Shown one piece after another: positions 5,219 through 8,174 of a stretch of DNA of 8,174 bases. Numbering within the stretch: the first letter of the stretch is position 1; every line of letters begins with the position of its first letter. The position numbers and the translations under genes are program-made. Source of the stretch: a bacterium HR41 (GTDB lineage: Bacteria > Actinomycetota > Thermoleophilia > Solirubrobacterales > Thermoleophilaceae); NCBI GenBank assembly GCA_002898855.1, contig BEIR01000043.1, positions 1 to 8,174 on the forward strand, written 5' to 3'. Below the pieces are notes generated by a model that saw only the letters and a program-made list of their open reading frames with translations, did no database searches and was not told the DNA's origin.

Positions 5219-6048
5219 GCGAGCCCACCGCCGCGTTTGGCACCGCTTCGCGGGACGCCGATCCGGGCGAGCGCGCGCCGGCCGGTACGGTCACGGTCGC
5301 AAACGTAAGCCACGGTTTCGGTCGCGGGCGCGACCATCTCGCTGTGCTCGACGGCGTGTCGCTCGAGGTCGAGGGCGGCGGCGCGCTGGCGCTCGTCGGT
5401 CCGTCGGGTTGCGGCAAGTCGACGTTGCTCGAGCTCGTCGCGGGCCTCGCGGAGCCGCAGCGCGGGGAGATCTCGGTGCTCGGGGCGCGCAGCGCCCGCG
5501 AGCGCCGTGAGCTCTGCGTGTACATGCCGCAGCGCGATTCGCTGTTGCCGTGGCGGGACGCGCTCGGCAACGCCGCTCTCGCGCTCGAGTGCCGCGGTGT
5601 CGGGAGGCGCGAGGCGCAGCGTCGTGCCGCTCCCCTCTTCGGTGCTCTCGGCCTCGCCGGCTTCGAGCGCGCGTGGCCGCACCAGCTGTCGGGCGGGATG
5701 CGCCAGCGTGTCGCGTTCGTGCGCACGCTGCTCGCCGGAAAGCCGGTGTTGCTGTTGGACGAACCGTTCGCGGCGCTCGACGCGCTCACGCGCGTGCGCC
5801 TGCAGGAGTGGCTGCGCGGTGTGCTGACACGCGAGCGTCGCACCGTCGTGCTGGTAACGCACGATGTCGAGGAGGCGCTGTTCCTCGCCGACCGCGTAGC
5901 CCTGCTCTCGCCACGTCCGGCGCGAGTGCTGCGTGTTTTCGAGCTCGGCCCGCGGCCGCCGCGGCGACGCGATCTGTTCAGCGAAGACCGCTTGCGTGCC
6001 GTGTACGCACAGGCACTCGAGCTGCTGGCGGACGCGAGCGAACGCTGA
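5215..6048 (+). CDS. thiZ: ABC importer ATPase, ThiZ/SsuB/TauB type
   Basis: The ATP-hydrolysing subunit of the importer encoded by this gene and the next two. It is 277 residues from the GTG at 5215, which overlaps the VWA stop by 4 bp. The frame is open upstream to 5131, but that part lies inside the VWA gene. After a 24-residue polar lead come Walker A GPSGCGKST (62-70), Q-loop Gln106 in YMPQRDSLLPW, signature LSGGMRQR (158-165), Walker B LLLDEP (179-184), the D-loop in ALDALT, and switch His216 (VTHDVEEA). The PQRDSLLPW / DALGNAALALE pattern is typical of ATPases serving nitrate/sulfonate/taurine and hydroxymethylpyrimidine importers. The substrate assignment comes from the binding protein downstream, so the symbol is tentative. 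A direct repeat of 11 bases flanks the start (see findings). Confidence 0.9.
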   Translation: MSEPTAAFGTASRDADPGERAPAGTVTVANVSHGFGRGRDHLAVLDGVSLEVEGGGALALVGPSGCGKSTLLELVAGLAEPQRGEISVLGARSARERRELCVYMPQRDSLLPWRDALGNAALALECRGVGRREAQRRAAPLFGALGLAGFERAWPHQLSGGMRQRVAFVRTLLAGKPVLLLDEPFAALDALTRVRLQEWLRGVLTRERRTVVLVTHDVEEALFLADRVALLSPRPARVLRVFELGPRPPRRRDLFSEDRLRAVYAQALELLADASER

Positions 6049-6057
6049 GCGGCAAGC

Positions 6058-6852
6058 TTGCGGGCGGTGGTAGTGCGATCGCCACTGTTCTCACGCGCGC
6101 GGCTGGGCCGTCTGGCAGCGGTCGTCGCTCTGCTCGGCTGCGCGCTCGCGCTCTGGCAGTTCGTCGCTTCGCTCCCGGGGGTCGACGACCTGACGCTGGC
6201 TTCCCCGGGCGAGACTTGGGACGCGCTGGTGCGCGACCGCGACCTGCTTGCGAGCGAAGCGGTGATCACGCTCCAGGAGGTTGTGCTCGGTCTGGCGCTC
6301 GCCGTGCTCCTGGGAGTGGGCGGCGCTGTGGCGATGCACCTGTGGCGCCCGCTGCGCGACGCCGCCTATCCGCTGCTCGTCGCTTCGCAGGCGATCCCGC
6401 TGGTGGTGCTCGCACCGATCTTCGTCCTCGCCTTCGACTACGGGATCGGGCCGAAGCTCGCGATCGTCGCGCTGATTTGTTTTTTCCCGATCGCGGTCAA
6501 CGTCGCCGACGGTTTGCGCGCCGTCGACCCGGATCTCGTCAAGCTGGTGCGAACGCTGGGCGCCGACCGTTGGCTCGCTCTGTGGCGGGTCGAGCTTCCT
6601 TCCGCCCTCCCCTACTTTTTCAGTGGTTTGCGTGTAGCGGCGTCGGTGGCGGTGATCGGCGCGGTGTTCGGCGAGTGGGCCGGCGCCGACCGCGGGCTCG
6701 GTCGGCTCGTGCTGCTCGCCAACAATCAGCTAGAAACCGCACGCGTGTACGCAGGCGTGGTGGTGCTAGCAGCGATGGCGGTGGCCCTCTTCGGCGCCGT
6801 GGCGGCGGCGGAGCGTGTCTTCTGTCCGTGGCGACGGGAGGTAGCTAGGTGA
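6058..6852 (+). CDS. thiX: ABC importer permease, ThiX/SsuC type
   Basis: The membrane channel subunit, 264 residues if started at TTG 6058, 9 nt after the ATPase stop. About six membrane helices can be seen, roughly at 18-39, 73-95, 102-126, 131-150, 186-206 and 229-252. The EAA-type coupling loop that docks on the ATPase is VRTLGADRWLALWRVELP (164-181), with the conserved Gly at 168 and SALPYFFSGLRVA after it, which marks the BPD_transp_1 superfamily. QAIPLVVLAPIFVLAFDYG (111-129) is the usual signature of the sulfonate / nitrate / pyrimidine subgroup. The start is uncertain: GTG codons at 6067 and 6073 are also in frame, and none has a strong Shine-Dalgarno sequence. Its stop overlaps the GTG of the binding-protein gene by 4 bp. 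It works with the flanking ATPase and lipoprotein. Confidence 0.92.
   Translation: MRAVVVRSPLFSRARLGRLAAVVALLGCALALWQFVASLPGVDDLTLASPGETWDALVRDRDLLASEAVITLQEVVLGLALAVLLGVGGAVAMHLWRPLRDAAYPLLVASQAIPLVVLAPIFVLAFDYGIGPKLAIVALICFFPIAVNVADGLRAVDPDLVKLVRTLGADRWLALWRVELPSALPYFFSGLRVAASVAVIGAVFGEWAGADRGLGRLVLLANNQLETARVYAGVVVLAAMAVALFGAVAAAERVFCPWRREVAR
6836..6841 (+). promoter_or_regulatory. Strong Shine-Dalgarno sequence (GGGAGG) of the binding-protein gene
   Basis: GGGAGG is followed by 7 nt and the GTG at 6849. It is the best ribosome binding site in the window and fixes this start. It fits the need for more binding protein than permease from the same message. Confidence 0.7.
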
Positions 6853-7940
6853 GCTCGAAGGCGAGGGGTCGTGTGCAGTCTTGTGCACGCTTCGGCTCGC
6901 GGCTGCGATCGCCTGGCCGCGCGACCCGGTTGCGCGCGGCGGCCGTGGCAGCAGCGCTGGCGGTGGTGGCGCTCGCGGCGAGCGCGTGTGGCGAGAAGCG
7001 CGAGCGCGTGACACCGGCAGGCGAGCGGACCGTGACGGTGATGCTCGACTGGTTCCCGAACGCCGACCATGCCCCGATCTACGCGGCCGAGGCGGCGGGG
7101 TATTTCCGCCAGGCCGGTCTGCGCGTGGCTCTCCGCGCCCCGTCCGACCCGTCGGCGCCGATCCGCACGGTCGCCGCGGGTCGCGTCGACCTGGCGGTGT
7201 CATACGAGCCAGAGGTGTTCCGCGCCGTCGACCGCGGGCTGCGCGTGCGGTCGGTGGCGGCGCTCGTGCAGCGTCCCCTCACTTCGCTCGTCTGGCTGCC
7301 GCGGGCGCGGATCCGCGGGCCGCGCGATCTCGCCGGCAAGCGCGTCGGCTATGCGGGCATCGACTATCAGCGCGCCTACCTCGAGGCGATCGCGGTAGCA
7401 GCGGGCGTCGACCCGGCGCAGGTGCGCGTACGCAACGTCGGTTTCGGGCTCGCACCGGCGCTGCTTACGGGCAAGGTCGACGCCGTGATCGGAGCGTTCT
7501 GGAACTACGAGGGCGTGCAGCTGCGTCTGGCGCGGCGCGACCCGCAGGTTCTGCCCGTCGATCGAGCGGGCGTCCCGAGCTACGACGAGCTCGTGTTCGT
7601 CGCCAACGCCGACGCGCTCGCGCGCGATCGCGCCAAACTGCGCGCCTTCCTCGCTGCCGTGGCGCGCGGCGAGCGGCTCACGCGCCGGGACCCCGACTTC
7701 GCGGTGCGGGCGCTGGTGCGGGCGAACCGCGACCTCGACCGCCGCCTGCAGACCGCCGCGCTGAAAGCGACGCTGCCGGCGTTCGCCCCGCCCCGCGGCC
7801 GCCCGTGGGGCTGGCAGGATCCCGCCGAGTGGCGCGACTTCGGCGGCTGGCTGCACGAGCGCGGCATCCTGCGCCGCGCCCCAGACCCGACCGCCGCCTA
7901 CACCAACGAGCTGTTGCCGGGCGGGGGAATCCAGCCGTAG
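6849..7940 (+). CDS. thiY: Lipoprotein substrate-binding protein, ThiY / NMT1-THI5 type
   Basis: Captures the solute outside the membrane and delivers it to the permease. It is 363 residues with an Arg-rich lead of about 29 residues, a hydrophobic stretch at 30-46 and a lipobox ending in Cys47 (ASAC-G), so it should be a membrane-anchored lipoprotein. The mature part is a periplasmic-binding fold of the NMT1/THI5 family: LDWFPNADHAPIYAAEAAGYF (66-86, with Trp68 and His74), SDPSAPIRTVAAGRVDLAVSYEPEV (99-123), ALVQRPLTSLVWLP (138-151), GPRDLAGKRVGYAG (157-170), NVGFGLAPALLTGKVDAVIGAFWNYEG (196-222), and GVPSYDELVFVAN (241-253). These segments resemble ThiY, which binds N-formyl-4-amino-5-aminomethyl-2-methylpyrimidine for thiamine salvage, and related hydroxymethylpyrimidine-binding proteins. 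A different aromatic or heterocyclic ligand is possible. It ends the five-gene unit. No TPP riboswitch is seen upstream of this gene or of the operon. Confidence 0.9.
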   Translation: MSSKARGRVQSCARFGSRLRSPGRATRLRAAAVAAALAVVALAASACGEKRERVTPAGERTVTVMLDWFPNADHAPIYAAEAAGYFRQAGLRVALRAPSDPSAPIRTVAAGRVDLAVSYEPEVFRAVDRGLRVRSVAALVQRPLTSLVWLPRARIRGPRDLAGKRVGYAGIDYQRAYLEAIAVAAGVDPAQVRVRNVGFGLAPALLTGKVDAVIGAFWNYEGVQLRLARRDPQVLPVDRAGVPSYDELVFVANADALARDRAKLRAFLAAVARGERLTRRDPDFAVRALVRANRDLDRRLQTAALKATLPAFAPPRGRPWGWQDPAEWRDFGGWLHERGILRRAPDPTAAYTNELLPGGGIQP

Positions 7941-7949
7941 CCGCTCGAC

Positions 7950-8174
7950 CTACGCGGACGCTCCCGACCCGCCCTCGAACTCCAGCGCCAGCGAGTTGAT
8001 GCAGTAGCGCTGGCCGGTCGGGGGCGGCCCGTCGGGGAAGACGTGGCCGAGGTGCGAGGCGCAGCGGGCGCAGCGCACCTCGATGCGCACCATGCCGTGG
8101 CTTCGGTCCTCGCGGTACTCGATCGCGTCGGGTGTGATCGGCGCGAAAAAGCTCGGCCAGCCGGTGCCCGAGTC
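7950..8174 (-). CDS. msrB: Peptide-methionine (R)-S-oxide reductase MsrB, N-terminal part outside the window
   Basis: Reduces methionine-(R)-sulfoxide in proteins back to methionine, with thioredoxin as usual electron donor; a repair enzyme for oxidative damage. Only the last 74 residues lie in the window, with no start codon. They run from [13 protein letters not shown] to a TAG at 7952-7950. Numbered from the window edge, Cys35 and Cys38 (RCARC) are the second Cys pair of the structural zinc site; the first pair would lie off the window. [14 protein letters not shown] spans 41-54. The catalytic Cys58 sits in [11 protein letters not shown], as in E. coli MsrB. The tail GGSGASA is short and flexible. 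It could be a single-domain MsrB or the end of an MsrA-MsrB fusion; the window does not show. It converges on the binding-protein gene with 9 nt between the two stops and is not part of the importer operon. Confidence 0.95.
   Translation of the reverse strand, partial: DSGTGWPSFFAPITPDAIEYREDRSHGMVRIEVRCARCASHLGHVFPDGPPPTGQRYCINSLALEFEGGSGASA

Noticed and set aside
5049..6269. Minus-strand frame of 406 codons antisense to the ABC ATPase gene
   Set aside because: Ser/Arg/Ala-rich translation with no recognisable motif, lying opposite a gene with all ABC ATPase motifs.
5550..6848. Plus-strand frame of 432 codons across the ABC ATPase and permease genes
   Set aside because: Arg/Gly/Ala-rich shadow; the permease and ATPase frames carry the conserved motifs and the translational overlaps.
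7936..7954. CGTAG / CTACG inverted repeat spanning both convergent stop codons
   Set aside because: Only 5 bp with a 9-nt loop and no U-tract. The symmetry follows largely from two TAG stops facing each other; not enough for a terminator call.

Overview
The window is a dense, GC-rich stretch of bacterial chromosome (third codon positions are almost all G or C, and GTG starts are frequent). The GTGA overlapping starts, the CitA-type citrate synthase and the apparently leaderless promoters suggest a high-GC actinobacterium. A deep-branching class such as Thermoleophilia is my guess, not something the sequence proves. Nothing points to a mobile element: I see no transposase, integrase, tRNA, rRNA or CRISPR array.

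Left part (1-2571): the C-terminal two thirds of an M20-family metallopeptidase, cut by the window edge exactly at its catalytic Glu-Glu pair, converges on a complete CitA-type citrate synthase on the minus strand. Citrate synthase is divergent from a class I SAM-dependent O-methyltransferase. Their start codons lie only about 50 bp apart, and each has a TANNNT -10-like hexamer 7-8 nt before the start.

Middle (2572-2879): this apparent gap holds a small two-helix membrane protein of 80 residues on the minus strand. It is divergent from the next operon and has its own Shine-Dalgarno sequence.

Right part (2880-7940): five plus-strand genes are packed as one transcription unit: a MoxR-type AAA+ ATPase, a CoxE-type von Willebrand factor A protein with an intact MIDAS, then an ABC importer (ATPase, permease, lipoprotein binding protein) of the ThiXYZ / NMT1-THI5 type. 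Three of the four junctions are 4-bp GTGA start/stop overlaps and the fourth is a 9-nt gap. The pairing of a MoxR/VWA chaperone-like module with a thiamine-precursor-type importer, with no molybdenum hydroxylase gene in view, is the most interesting feature of the window. The importer should bring a small ring compound (probably a formylaminopyrimidine or hydroxymethylpyrimidine) into the cell. The client of the ATPase/VWA pair is unknown.

Right edge (7950-8174): the C-terminal half of MsrB, methionine-(R)-sulfoxide reductase, on the minus strand, converges tail to tail with the binding-protein gene with 9 nt between the stops.
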